DNA of 64,000 bases from Cryoendolithus antarcticus. Its lineage: Eukaryota > Ascomycota > Dothideomycetes > Cladosporiales > Cladosporiaceae. A program made the translations under genes and the position numbers. The notes below the pieces were generated by a model. It saw nothing but the letters and a program-made list of their open reading frames with translations, was not told the origin of the DNA and searched no databases. Positions 31,961 to 43,328 of the stretch are shown one piece after another; position 1 is the first letter of the stretch, and each line of letters opens with the position of its first letter. The stretch lies in contig NAJO01000036.1 in NCBI GenBank assembly GCA_002077065.1, forward strand, positions 1 through 64,000, written 5' to 3'.

Positions 31961-33903
31961 TCAGTAAGGCCCACTGCCCTCTGTCGAATCACCCTCGATA
32001 GTCTTTCTCCAGTGTTGCGGCAAGCACACACAAACCATTGGGAATGCCTTTACTTCGCCCTCACCTTCTGGACTCCCTAGCCTTCCACTCTCGCCACTAC
32101 TACTTCCCGTAGTCATTCCTGAGTCTCGTTGTGGCCGCCAGTCCTCGGCCTTCATCCTAACCCTCACACCAGTGGCCCATCCATCATCCCAGATCCCAGT
32201 CACTTTCACCATATCACCTCGCTCCAAGTGGAACTCATCTGCGGCTCGGGGCTCGTAAGTCCATAGTGTAGCTACCAGATCGCCGCCGTGAACTTCGTCA
32301 GACGAGTAATAGTCCTTGAAGAAAGCGAGTTGCTCGCTCCTTGCAGCTGACTCTGGCGAGGTATAGTCATCGCCCGACGAAGGCGAAGTCTCGTCAGCAA
32401 ACGCACGCACAGCTGCGGCAGCGGAGGCAAATTGCGAGCCGCTAGACAGGGAGCCACTACGCTTTCCTGCTGTCTGCGGCGGGCTAAGCAGCGTGCCGTG
32501 AGGTGTCGTAGCGCGTTCCCGTTCCGAAGAGCCCGATCTACGTGCACCTCCAAGCAGCATTGGCGACTGACTGTGCTGAGAGGAGCTGCTAGAGCCTTCC
32601 AGCGCCGACATTCGGGTAACTCTACCACCTGGCAAAACTGCAAGTCCAGCGCGCTCACCATCACGGTTACGATCGGCTGTGCCGTCCGTGTAACCAGTTG
32701 AAGGTGGGTCGATTTGACGCATGGTGGCCGGCTGGTTGAAGACGCTTGTCGCCGGACTGCTCGCACGCCGCCTTCGGAATAGCAGGCAGCCGAAGATGAT
32801 CAGTGCAAGGAGTGCAAGTGCGCCTAGCACTGCTCCAATGACTATGCCTGCGATCGCGCCTCCACTGAGCCCTGACCTGCTGTTTGACGTCGTGGCACCG
32901 GTACTGCTACTCGTGCTCGTCGAGCCGGGAGATGTGGTCACCATGGTAGTCACCACTTCATTGAGTGCCGATGACGCTATCACTGGCAGCACAACACCCT
33001 CACATCTTGTTGTTGTGTTGGAGAACACACAGCACGAGTCCGTCGCATTCTGTGAGCTTGACGCGCAATATGAGCATAGCGACCCAAGGTTGGAGCCGTA
33101 GCCGCAATTCTCTGGCTCATTGTACACAGCTGGTATGCAAGTCTTCGTCAATGAGTCGGCCGGCAAAGCGCAATTGGTGAAGTCAGCTCGTATCTGCGTG
33201 AGTGCTCCGTCTCCCGCATTGCCACAGATATCACTTGCGACGATCTCCTGCTCGCTCTGTGCATATTCACCACAGGAGTCCGCACATAGTGGTCGTGTGG
33301 CGTCGCCTGTGAGGTCGCATGGCGTGAGTGAGTTCTGCACGATCGCATTGCAGAGTACGCTCGTTGTGTATCTTGCATAGAAGGCTGTTGTGTTGTCAAG
33401 GTTAACATTAGAGCAGCCTATGAGCTGCTGGTATCTGTCAAGATGTCAGCGCTTGCGATAGGCCTGGTCGCAGACATTGTCACCTACCGTTGTTCCGTAA
33501 AGCCATTTGCGATGTATGTTTGTATTGCTGAATCGAACGACGCCGTGTCCGTCACACTTGAGAGGAAGGGAAACAGGCCAGTGAGGTTGCTGTTTGTCGA
33601 TATCGAGGATGCATTGAATGATGGACACGTCGTGGAGTCTGCCAGTGAGATGCAGCTCTGTGCCGCCGCCGCCGTGATCTGGGTCGCGACGAGTCCGTAT
33701 GTGAAGCCTACGCCTAGCCTTCGTCTTCGCCGTTGCTTCGGCCGCTGTGGTGTTCTCGTTCGTGTGGTTGTTGGTAGCTCTTGTCGGCCATGCTCGGACG
33801 AGCTGCGGTGTGTATAGACTCCATGGACATCCTCCAACGTCCTCCTGCGCCGTTTGCTGTCATCCACATTGCTCTCCATCTTCTTGCTATTGTCACTGTT
33901 CAT
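31961..33903 (-). CDS. Single-pass membrane protein with C-terminal SH3 domain
   Basis: Exon 1 33488-33903, intron 33435-33487, exon 2 31961-33434: 629 aa from ATG 33903. A basic cytosolic-like leader (SKRRRR, QRRRRR) precedes a hydrophobic segment at 63-82 that may be a signal sequence or anchor. The next 240 residues form a Cys-rich ectodomain (CADSCGEY, CGYGSNLGSLCSYCASSSQN) with Asn-glycosylation sites and a Ser/Thr stalk. A transmembrane helix lies at about 329-352 (AGIVIGAVLGALALLALIIFGCLLF) followed by RRRR. The cytosolic SH3 domain sits at about 525-580 (VATLWTYEPRAADEFHLERGD, WDDGWATGV), then the tail KAFPMVCVCLPQHWRKTIEGD. Similar fungal proteins are Fus1-like. The start is uncertain because the signal lies far from the only in-frame ATGs. 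Confidence 0.75.
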
Positions 33904-34948
33904 GCGCCAGGCCACGTGCGATGCCAATCCAGATACTGTGGGCAGTCCGACGTCGTCTCCAATGCAGCAAGCAGAGCTCGCTTTGAACAGCTCTTCCAAT
34001 CGCGCTCCCAAATCAAATCGCTGTAGACATGCTCAAACGAGTGTATCACCGTTTCTAATGGCCTCACACTTCACCAAGCTCTCTAACACTGTCCAAAACA
34101 CAAGTGCAGTCGCTCACTCAGCAAGACCAAGTCGCACAAGACGCACCTCCCGCTCCAAGGGCGTCCCTGCTTGCCTCCGGCAAACAACCGCAGCTCGCGC
34201 ACTGGCAACGAGGGCACGACTCGGCACATCGCATGCATCTCGCGCCATACTGGAGTCAGCGTAGCGGCCGTGGAATTGACCGTGTTTCATTGGTGGAGAC
34301 GGAGATAGAGACTGTGAACTGTGTCTGTGCTGTGTGTGTGGAAATTGCAGAACAGTGGTACTGGGAAAAGTATCACGGGCCCACTCCTCGGCGATGCGAT
34401 GATAGATGCCATGATAGAACTGGATGGTGTAAGCTATAGTCTACGAGTATGCTATATGGTAGACTTCGTGGTATCTTCTGAGGTGAGCGATGCAGCTCCT
34501 CCGTCTCAAGTCAACAACAGCAGTTTCGCGTCCAAACACGCAAACACGAAACAACCCCCACTTCAATGCTCGAGCACCTGCATATTGACCCGCTCCCGGC
34601 TGCACGATCCATGTGCGCCAAGTATAGCGCAGATCCTCCACAACTATAACACCATCGACATCAACGGCGCTCGAAACCCACGCGCAGATCGATGTCTGGA
34701 ATTCACGTGGGCACATACCGAGCAAGCCGAGGAACTGGATTTGATGAAGAGTGATAATGGAACAGTGGTACGGGTTGAGGTTCGTACCGAAGTATGGCTG
34801 GAGACGGAGACAAAGGCTCCTCCGCGGCGCCTGACCATGTACAGATCTATCCATTTCCCTGTACATCGCATGCCGCAGTACCAGCTTTGTACAATACCCA
34901 CCCAGACCCAACGCCTCGCTATGTAGTCATGAATCATTGTACAAAATG
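33904..34948. other. Intergenic, SH3 gene promoter and PPR gene 3' flank
   Basis: 1045 bp. Open frames of up to about 200 codons on both strands here lack ATG starts, overlap one another and show no family similarity. No gene is supported. Confidence 0.35.
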
Positions 34949-37030
34949 TCAAGCTCTCAGCTCCATCGGTCGCTCAGCGAGCTCGTACTCGTCTAGCTCG
35001 AGCCCCCATGGCATGGTACCATGGAGCTGCTCCAGCGTTACCGTGACTGAAGGCTCTGCTGACAACGCAGTCGACCGCCTAATCTTCGGTGGCGCTATCA
35101 GGGCTGAAGTCACTATCGCAGCGTCCAGTGCGTCTGTCGATAGAATATAGTGGACTCTGGTCTCCGGTACAACGGGATCGTTCGCCGGCTGGAGTGTCAA
35201 GCTTCCAGATAACTCTGTCAGTATTGCACTTGCCTCTTCCGCCTGATGGAATGGCGTGTACTTTCGCGTAGATATCGGTGGATCCAGGTTGCCCAGACCT
35301 GTACTGTGAGCATCGTTGGGCATTGTGCTTCCGATACTCGTTTTGGCATGTTTCCCCTTCACTTCCAGCATGCCTCTCACAGCCACCGGTCCGCTTTCCG
35401 CTCTCTTCAAAGCACTGCTCACCATGCCTCTAAGCTTCTGACATTCGACTCCGTGGTCATTCACAGCAATTTCCCAGACTTGCTCGTAGACCCTCTGCTC
35501 GCCAGATCCCAAGCACAGTCTCAACATGGCGCCAAAGGCATTCAGCGGAATTTTCTCCCGCTCTTCACGCCTTTGTGCTCGACTCTGAGCAGCAAGTCCT
35601 TGAATCTGCTCCCATACGCTCTTTCCCGCAGCCCAATCGTTGCGAGCAGCGCAGTCACGCAGCAGACTCGACAATCCAGCCATGCATATTCCCCAACCCT
35701 CTTGAGAGAAAGACTTGCAGAGCCCGAGCGCAGTATCGAATCCGGCGAAGTGGAGTAAGCCTGAGATCAGGGACGACATGACTCGAGGAGTTGGGTAGGG
35801 AAGCTGGATGATCTTATCGGGCTCGCCTTCTTTCGGCTTCAGGCGGGATTTGCCAGCATCAGTGATTTTAATGTCTGGTCGAGCGAGCGAGAGACCGTTG
35901 TGCTTGCCTCGCATCTTCTCGACGTAGCGAAGAAAGCCAGCAGCGTCGTCGTGCTTAGTGTAGCTGTCTAGGACGGCGGAGATCGTGATCTCATTGGGCC
36001 GAAGCTGGGAAAGGGTGAGGGAGGTGATGACATGGCGGCTGACCTCTGGGAGATTGACGTGGGACATGCCGCGCAGGAGTGTATTGTAGGTGTCGAGGTT
36101 CGGTGGTGAAGTGGTTTGTGAGAGTGTGTAGCTCATCTTCGCCAGAAGCTCGACCGTGCTAATTTGGTAGCGCTTGTGTTGTCGAAACAATGTTTGTAGC
36201 AACAGATTGAGGTCTAACGGAGGCTCGTAGGTGCGGCCTTGTCCTGGTACACCTCCGAGACTGTTAAGCGGAACACGACTGTCTGACCGCTTGTACCCCT
36301 TTAAGGAGGGTGCACACTTCCAGACAGCTCTAAGATCATCCTGCAGCTCGCGAATGCGGAGCGCTGTGGCTGATCCATAGCTTGTCAAGTGATTCGCGTA
36401 ATTCTCTGGTACTGTAACAAGCGCTTGCTCCAGATAGCCCAGATCATGCAAGGTGAGTAGGGTCCGGAGCTGCAACAGGTCAACGGAGATTCCAATGATC
36501 TCAACCTTCTTCGCCGACCACGCGCGTTGATCGTTCTTAGATCGCCTCGTCGGTGATGCGAATATGGACTCTGGTGCGAGGTTGTGCCTCTGCAGTTGTG
36601 GCCCAGTATTGATTGGCCATCGTGGAGGTCGTGCATCGTTCTCAGCGTCATCGGAGGCAAGCATGTCATGATTCCCAAGGTAATCCGTCGTCGCTTGTGC
36701 CAACATGTTATGTTCAGTTCGGGCATCTTGCTGGGCTGTCTCCTCCACCGGCACCCCAAGCTCTACCCTCCCCTCTACGGCCAGTTCCTGCTTCACATCT
36801 GCAATGGCGCTGTCCCACTTCTCACGCCTCTGCACCTTGCGTCCAGCATCGAGAGTCGCCGCGGCGGCGAAAATGCCAGAGTACCAGAGGGTCGAGCTGG
36901 TGAGGTACCTAGGTGCTCCATTTGCTGCCGTGGTCCCGGCTCGCCGCGTTACTCCGCTGGTGGAGGGGAGACAGTGCGGGCAACGGCATCCGACCCGGAC
37001 TTGCGCTATGCGCGACCAGATCATCTGCAT
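34949..37030 (-). CDS. Pentatricopeptide repeat (PPR) protein, probably mitochondrial
   Basis: One exon of 693 aa starting MQMIWSRIAQVRVGCRCPH, a basic N-terminus suited to mitochondrial import. PPR-type helical pairs are visible in the middle (PNLDTYNTLLRGMSHVNLPEVSRHVI, PNEITISAVLDSYTKHDDAAGFLRYVEKM) and later (PTPRVMSSLISGLLHFAGFDTALGLCK). Most other repeats are degenerate, as in fungal PPR proteins. Such proteins bind organelle RNA for stability, processing or translation. The specific target cannot be named. The C-terminal third has no clear repeats. Divergent from the eIF2alpha kinase gene. Confidence 0.72.
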   Translation of the reverse strand: MQMIWSRIAQVRVGCRCPHCLPSTSGVTRRAGTTAANGAPRYLTSSTLWYSGIFAAAATLDAGRKVQRREKWDSAIADVKQELAVEGRVELGVPVEETAQQDARTEHNMLAQATTDYLGNHDMLASDDAENDARPPRWPINTGPQLQRHNLAPESIFASPTRRSKNDQRAWSAKKVEIIGISVDLLQLRTLLTLHDLGYLEQALVTVPENYANHLTSYGSATALRIRELQDDLRAVWKCAPSLKGYKRSDSRVPLNSLGGVPGQGRTYEPPLDLNLLLQTLFRQHKRYQISTVELLAKMSYTLSQTTSPPNLDTYNTLLRGMSHVNLPEVSRHVITSLTLSQLRPNEITISAVLDSYTKHDDAAGFLRYVEKMRGKHNGLSLARPDIKITDAGKSRLKPKEGEPDKIIQLPYPTPRVMSSLISGLLHFAGFDTALGLCKSFSQEGWGICMAGLSSLLRDCAARNDWAAGKSVWEQIQGLAAQSRAQRREEREKIPLNAFGAMLRLCLGSGEQRVYEQVWEIAVNDHGVECQKLRGMVSSALKRAESGPVAVRGMLEVKGKHAKTSIGSTMPNDAHSTGLGNLDPPISTRKYTPFHQAEEASAILTELSGSLTLQPANDPVVPETRVHYILSTDALDAAIVTSALIAPPKIRRSTALSAEPSVTVTLEQLHGTMPWGLELDEYELAERPMELRA

Positions 37031-37538
37031 TATCGGGGCATGCTCACGACAACGACGGCGATGAGCAGATCATAAGTGTACCGTAGCACCACCCTGTGTA
37101 TGTAGATCGACGTTCCCGAGCCGAAGATCGATGCCAAGCCATAGATATCGTAGGGCTGAATGCACGCCCTAGACTAATCATTAACAGCATTGATCTTGAC
37201 CATAGTATACACATACAGATGCCAGCTGTCCTCTCGAAGAGCTTCGAAGGCACTAGAAGGGCAAAGAATAATTCCTGAGATATTGCGAATGACTTGAATG
37301 TGTTTGTTGCCTACAAGCTCCAATGGTCTTCAGAGATCCATTGGGTTGCTCTGGCTAGGCACTTGCTGCACAATGTGGAATGAGTCGAGACGTGAACGAA
37401 CAACTAATGGGACCTAGGGCACTACGATTGCCTCAAAAGTCTAGGTCACAGGTCCTGCACGCTTGTGGTCTGGCATACGCCTGGAATCAGTCTGGCCCTC
37501 CAGGGACATATTCGTGCTATAAAGCCAAATGACAGAGC
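37031..37538. promoter_or_regulatory. Divergent promoter region PPR/eIF2alpha kinase
   Basis: 508 bp between divergent starts. A TATAAA lies at 37518-37523, only 15 bp before the kinase ATG, too close to place a start site upstream of that codon in the usual way, so it is probably incidental. Confidence 0.3.
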
Positions 37539-39500
37539 ATGTCCAAGTTCTTCCGATCGGGCGCCTCCGACTCTTCCGACTCCACAGAATCGTCAGACAG
37601 CGAAAGCAAGCCTGACGATGTTCTTGACGGACAACTCCTAAATCGAGGAGTGACCGAGGGCGCTTCACCGCGGAATGAGGTTGCCCGCGCTGGACCAACT
37701 ACTGCCAGTAACAAAGATCTTCTGCTCCATGCTCTTCTGGAAGAACGATGTCGCAATGAGGTTCGTCAAGACGCCAAACGAAGGGGACTATCGCTCGATG
37801 AGAGCGAGCTTACTATACAGGCGAGGGCGAAGTATCAGAGTCTGAGTGCTGAGCTCGCCCGCCTTGGTATTGTCGACGATGAGCCGGCCGGCCAGGATCG
37901 TGCGCCTATCAGGGAGCAGATACTTCGTGGTCTTGACCTACTGTCGCAAGGCAGTAGATCTATGCCTCTGCCTGGGCATGTCGGTACAGTGTTGCCACCT
38001 TTACTGATCGACGGTGGACCTGTGATCGATGAGGGCCGCGCGAAAGAGCTACTTGACCTGCGCTATCCACCCTACGCACAGGTAGGACTGGCTCTCCACA
38101 CTCATCAAGCCACGAGTAGCCGATACACGCATGACTTCGAGGAGATCGACATGATTGGTAGAGGTGGCTATGGGTCAGTCTATGCTTGCAAACATCGGCT
38201 TGACAATGTTATCTATGCCATCAAAAAGATAGTTCTGCCTTCGACAAGTTCCCAACGGCCACCTCTTGAAGTGTCGTCCGAGGCAGATGCTATGCTCAAT
38301 GAGGTTCGCATGCTGGCACGTCTCGATCATCCGAACATCGTGAGATATCACAGCGGCTGGATCGACAGGGTTCTCGATGCGTCAAACCACCCGGGAGAGC
38401 CAGATGCTACGAGTGGTGCGAGTGACACTCGCTTCACACCCGGGCACTCATTAGGCCGGATCATAACCGAGACTGACACAGACGAGAGCCACATTGCATT
38501 CGAGAACAGCTCAAGCGGACAGCTAGAATCGATGGGCGACGACCGAGAGCAGATTCACCCGACAAAGAACATCGGGCAAGTCAATGAGATCGTCACACGA
38601 TCAGCGCTGCAGGCCAGATCATGTGACCAAACGCAGGGAACAGAGTCCATCTCACGAGACATCAGTGCGCAAAGCGAGCTCAGTGGAACGAATGGCCTCG
38701 TCCAGAGACTTAGCGGTCCCAGCTTGGCACTGCACATCCAGATGGCGCTGTATCCGACGAATTTGGCGGCCTTCCTTACGCCGCCTGCGCAAGAGTCGCA
38801 AAATATGCTGTGCCATTGCTTCCACATTCGGCCATCAGTGCGCATCTTACTAGCGATACTAGATGGCGTGGACTACCTCCATCGTCACAATGTGGTCCAC
38901 CGCGACCTGAAGCCTGGAAACGTCTTCCTCGAAGCATGCACAGAGACATACGCAGATGGCTCAGTCGACCTGTTCGATTGCCCTCGATGTCTCCAAACCT
39001 CTAATACGCCCACGGTCGGTGGCGCCAAGCAGCAACATACTGCGACAGGCGCTGGCCTCGAATCGCAGGTTGGCAACGTTGCCATGGCACCTAATGCACA
39101 TCCTTCGATCATAGAAGACGAGGCGACCGCGATACGCCGTCTTCGCATCCGCATCGGCGACTTCGGCCTGGCGACATTGCGCACTTCTAGCGCAACAAGT
39201 ACCAATGCGTTTGACGTCGGCACTGCTCTCTACCAGCCGTTCGCCGTCCCGCACCCGCACAGCCCACAGCTCGACATATATGCATTGGGCTTAATAGCGT
39301 TCGAACTCGTGTGGCCGTTTGCTACTCGAATGGAGCGTCATGCGACACTGTCAGCAGTCAAGACTGGAACCTTTCCGCCAGATTTCGATGCGCAGATGGG
39401 CGATGGAGGGAATATGAGGAATTGCGTCACTTCTATGCTCACTAAGTCTGATGTCACGTTGTCGGAGGTAAGGTGTAAGCTGCAGCGTATTCTCAACTGA
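37539..39500 (+). CDS. ifkB: eIF2alpha kinase (IfkB/HRI-like)
   Basis: One exon of 653 aa. The kinase starts near 200: Gly-loop GRGGYGSV (207-214), Lys229 in YAIKK, alphaC Glu255 (NEVRMLARLDHPNIVRYHSGW), a long insert of about 140 residues typical of eIF2alpha kinases, then HRDLKPGN and GDFGLAT. The activation segment keeps VGTALY, but the APE position reads QPF. These kinases phosphorylate eIF2alpha Ser51 under stress and lower translation initiation. No RWD or HisRS-like domain is present, which excludes Gcn2. The N-terminus MSKFFRSGASDSSDSTESSD is acidic/Ser-rich and resembles the start of eIF3c. A conserved-looking DLLLHALLEERCRNE lies at 60-74. The symbol reflects class only. Confidence 0.8.
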   Translation: MSKFFRSGASDSSDSTESSDSESKPDDVLDGQLLNRGVTEGASPRNEVARAGPTTASNKDLLLHALLEERCRNEVRQDAKRRGLSLDESELTIQARAKYQSLSAELARLGIVDDEPAGQDRAPIREQILRGLDLLSQGSRSMPLPGHVGTVLPPLLIDGGPVIDEGRAKELLDLRYPPYAQVGLALHTHQATSSRYTHDFEEIDMIGRGGYGSVYACKHRLDNVIYAIKKIVLPSTSSQRPPLEVSSEADAMLNEVRMLARLDHPNIVRYHSGWIDRVLDASNHPGEPDATSGASDTRFTPGHSLGRIITETDTDESHIAFENSSSGQLESMGDDREQIHPTKNIGQVNEIVTRSALQARSCDQTQGTESISRDISAQSELSGTNGLVQRLSGPSLALHIQMALYPTNLAAFLTPPAQESQNMLCHCFHIRPSVRILLAILDGVDYLHRHNVVHRDLKPGNVFLEACTETYADGSVDLFDCPRCLQTSNTPTVGGAKQQHTATGAGLESQVGNVAMAPNAHPSIIEDEATAIRRLRIRIGDFGLATLRTSSATSTNAFDVGTALYQPFAVPHPHSPQLDIYALGLIAFELVWPFATRMERHATLSAVKTGTFPPDFDAQMGDGGNMRNCVTSMLTKSDVTLSEVRCKLQRILN

Positions 39501-40546
39501 CCACGTAGAAGCACGTCGGAGGCTTTTTCTAAGCGGATAGAGCATATATTGCATTAACAATGACCTTCTACTGTACCGCCTTGATCGCGTACTTGGTTGT
39601 CCTGCACATCTCCGTCTTCCCACGGTCGCATTGTCATATGTAACGTTTTCGTCAACTGATACACGGTGATCAGGCCATGACTGGCATACATATATGAGCA
39701 ACGGTAACGTCTGATGACGATAGCCATTGCTTGATCCAGAACAAATCTACTCAAGGTGCGCATTCGAATCTCTGGATGGAGAACCTCGTTCGTCGTCTCA
39801 AGCCTCAGGCATCAGTCTTGGCGCTCATTAGTGCCCGCAGTCACTCCCGCTTCAGTATATAGCAAATTTCGAAATCCGCCTGCGCCTCTTCTGCTCCTTT
39901 TTCTATGTCGACTTTGTGCGTTGCCCCGGCGCCCCCTTTGTATCCTCCATCACCGCTAACAACACACCACAGACTTCATAGAATCATTTCTATAGTAAAC
40001 ATCCACATACTGTGTTCTCTACATGAGCCACAGACTCCAACCTGGCTGATGAGCCGATGCCCCGAGCCCAAGAGTGATGCCGACGTGCGCGGAGCTTGCT
40101 CTGCGTGGCGATGATCTCAACCCAGTCGGATGTCTGGCTTCGGCCGGTCTGGCTGGGAGGGTTCGGCGGTACGTCTGACAGGTGCTGATACTTTTCATCT
40201 GATGGTTTTGCTTGCAAGGCTGCGGGAGAAGGGCGTGAGGCCAGATCGTGGTACGTCTTACAGGATTTCTACTGCCTCAAAACGATTGTCAATGCATTGC
40301 TCGTGCGGCTCGCCGAATCGAACACCTTGTCATGCGTCCGTGTCGCCTACGCTGCGGTCTCTCAGATCTGTATGTACCCTCGTGCGATTTGCCGATCCGA
40401 GAATTCGAGGCGCGATGCTCCGTCCATGACATGCGCCATGCACAATCTCACCGAATGCCGTTGTATTTCTGAGATCGTAATGCCGTGCGGCTCCAACAAA
40501 ACGTTGAGGAAAATCAAAACGTAATCGTCTCAGCAGAGATCAGACG
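39501..40546. other. Intergenic, kinase 3' flank to tRNA-Ser
   Basis: 1046 bp without a supported gene; small frames only. T-runs on the minus strand just downstream of the tRNA (TTTTGATTTT, about 40511-40520) fit Pol III termination. Confidence 0.35.
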
Positions 40547-40627
40547 CGACAATGGCAGGACTCGAACCTACGCCCCCGAAGGGAATTGATTTCTAGTCAA
40601 TCGCAGTAACCACTTTGCTACATTGCC
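40547..40627 (-). tRNA. trnS(AGA): tRNA-Ser (anticodon AGA)
   Basis: An 81-nt class II tRNA on the minus strand. The acceptor GGCAATG pairs with CATTGTC. The anticodon stem ATTGA/TCAAT carries loop CTAGAAA (anticodon AGA). A long variable arm (CCCTTCGGGGG) is followed by T-arm GTAGG-TTCGAGT-CCTGC and discriminator G. It closely resembles yeast tRNA-Ser(AGA). The long variable arm and G discriminator are serine identity features. No intron. Confidence 0.92.
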
Positions 40628-40794
40628 AGTATGCTAAACTTGTTTCACAATCAATTATATAAAATTATTGAAAACGACCGTCACGACTGAGTTGAGACGA
40701 AACGCCTACTTCACCACGTCGAATTTCAGACAGAATTCTGACATTAAGCATAGAACGTGTACACATATCACTCATCACGATCGTATCATGCCCT

Positions 40795-42635
40795 TCAGAC
40801 CCTCTCATCAGCCTTCACGGGGTCCCGAAACGGGTTCACCCTATGGTCATCCTCGAAGCTCGGCCTCACTCTCTCCATACCGCCAGATCCCATATCCGCC
40901 TTCTTCAACTCCCAGCTTCCAATCCTCTCGTGTCCTACTCCGCCCATAGCATCTCTTTCCACGGTCGCCCCGACTACAGCGCCACCCTTCGGCAACGTTA
41001 GATCACGATCTGAAGCCAGCTTCTGACTGCCCTTGAAACCGCCTAGATCTTTCTTCGTGTCATACTTGTTGTTCCTGTGAACCCGGAAGCCACCAATTAA
41101 GGCTAATAGACCAAAGATCAAGCCAGCGATAACAAGCGCCACGATCGCGCCAATGACCCCTGCAACAGCTGGAGACATGCTGTGGCTGCGTCCGCGATTT
41201 GTGGAGGAAGAGGAGGAGGAGGTGGAGCCAGAGGATGTTGTGCTATTGCCCCAAGCGGCGCAGAAGACGCTCGTGACGGCCTCACACTGCGTGCACCAGT
41301 CTCCGATACTCCCGATAAGCACGCCATTCATGCTCGTCTGGAAGTCTGACCACCTCATGTCTGTCTCGCTTGGACCGTGGCGGAAAATTGGGTAAGACTG
41401 GTAGGCGTCATCGCTATCGGTGCCGTTGCGGAAGTAGAAGCGTACCCACAAGTCGTCCTCGCTTGGGTAGGTGGCATTGTCGCTGGTAGAGAAGACCTCG
41501 AAGACTGCAGAGCTTGCGAATGAGGGCAAGCCTGCGAAGTTAGAATTCAGATCTGGAAGGCCAAGAAGCGCGAACATGGAGACGAGAGAGGGGAAGTCGG
41601 CGAAAAGTAGTGAGAGCTTGTAGTACTCTCCTTCCCACTGAACCGAAGTCTTGAGCTGATCAAGCATCTTTGCGAGAAGTAAATTGCCGCCGAGAGTGGC
41701 AATGCTACCGGCCTTACCGTCGGGAAGCGCGCTCGAGCTGGTAAGATTATTATAAGCCGTGAGGTTGCCGAGCATGGCGTACTGCTGCTCATCGGCGAGC
41801 CAGCGCAAGGCATTCAGCGTCGAGTCATTGATCTGTGCCTTGAAAGACGCATTGTGATTCGCGTAATAATTGACATAGTCGTAGATGGCATATGCATTGA
41901 TGTAGTCGGCTTGGCTATTGCTCATCACCGAGGCGAGTAGCGTGTCATGGATCGCATCGTAGACGGACGAGCTCGAGTTGTCCGTTGCTGCGTATGCTGC
42001 CGACATCAGATAATTGACCTGATTGTAATCGTATGCCGGGCAGTTCAGGGAACCAGCGAGGTATGGAAATTCAGGGTCGAGCGCTCCGCTCGTGTGCAGC
42101 TGGATATATTGGTAGCCACCGAGCGGACTCTCGATCTACAACGCTATCAGTATCGGATATGGTAAACTGTCGGAAATGAAGCGCATACATAGCTGCCATT
42201 TGCCAATACACTCGTCGGATCTAGTACCGCCGCCACACTCTCATTGAGCGTGAAAGGCGGATACAGTCCCTGCAAGAACGCTTGCGCAGTAGCAACGCTC
42301 GACTGGGTATCCAACGCCAAAGCATATACCTCTTGCGGCGAAGGTGTGTTCGCATTCAATCCGTCAATTCCTGCGCGGGCTGATCCGAAGACAGAAGGCG
42401 CTGATGGCACATAGCGCTCGCGGAAGAAGGAGCCAGCGTTGTGAGCTTGCTGGGCGCCGAGGGAGGTCAACGTTGTCGGGATGAAGCCCAGGACATCGGG
42501 AGTGCGTTCGCCGATACGCTGGAAGATCACCGATGACCAGACTTTGTAGTTGCTCGTGTCTGACTGCGCAAGGGTGGACTGCGAGAGGAGGACGAGGGTG
42601 GCGACAAGGCAGTGGGGGAGACGAAAGGAAGCCAT
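40795..42635 (-). CDS. Histidine-phosphatase-superfamily membrane protein, probably catalytically inactive
   Basis: Exon 1 42189-42635, intron 42136-42188, exon 2 40795-42135: 595 aa. A signal peptide (MASFRLPHCLVATLVLLSQSTLAQ) is followed by the N-terminal phosphatase motif region, which reads FQRIGERTP (residues 39-46) instead of RHGxRxP: the nucleophilic His is Ile41. LTSLGAQQAHNAGSFFRERY then follows the superfamily pattern. Many Asn-glycosylation sites lie in the ectodomain. After a Ser-rich stalk come one transmembrane helix (GVIGAIVALVIAGLIFGLLALIGG) and a cytosolic tail of about 100 residues. Active acid phosphatases and phytases require the RHG histidine. The protein is therefore more likely a binding or sensor protein, or acts through altered chemistry. 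Confidence 0.72.
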
Positions 42636-43328
42636 TGCGGTGCGCTGTGTTGGCCCAAAGAGTTCTTCCTGGCAGAGGCTTATCGACGATAGCTAGCCTT
42701 TCCTGTGAATCAACGACCTTTCGCAGACACGACAGGACTATTGCCACGCGACAGTGTTGGACAAGAAGAAAGAGGAAGACCTTCACCTACCCGCATGCCC
42801 TTCCGTACCTGTCCCGCCAGCTAGCTGCAGCTCTTATCACGGTGCGGGCACGCATGCACGATCGATGCACGCCATGTCTCGTGACTCCAAGCCTATGATA
42901 GATGTCGTCGATATGCATGTAGACGTGCTGGAAGAGGAAGAGACCAAACTCCTTCGAGATCGTTGGCGATTGCATCGCGGGGTAGAGGTGGCTGGGCCCG
43001 CGGGATGCCCTTCGATAATCTAGTGGTCAGTGCATGCGGAAGTCGTGACTTTTACTTGGACGGTGTCGGACATGATTAGTAGCGATCATTCTTACTTCGT
43101 CAGCGTCGCCGGTGTTGACTGAGCGCTGGCTAGCAACGTATGCCCGACGCAATCGCGTTCGGTCGATCTATGACATGCAGTCCACAGTCTGCGCAAGGCA
43201 TCAAGATTTCCTACAAGGTGGTACAGTATCCTCACGCTCTTCCCAATCACATATCTGCTCAACAGCATTGCATCCCTTCGCAGCAACGTCTTACAGTACC
43301 CCAAGCGCACCGTCAAGTCTGATCCGCG
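42636..43328. other. Divergent promoter region, phosphatase-like/MAPEG
   Basis: 693 bp between divergent ATGs. No gene or recognised element. Confidence 0.3.

Noticed and set aside
34321..34926. Frames of about 200 codons on the plus strand and 156 on the minus strand
   Set aside because: They overlap on opposite strands, lack ATG starts and show no family similarity.
37518..37523. TATAAA just before the eIF2alpha kinase start
   Set aside because: Only 15 bp from the ATG, too close to direct a transcript including that codon.
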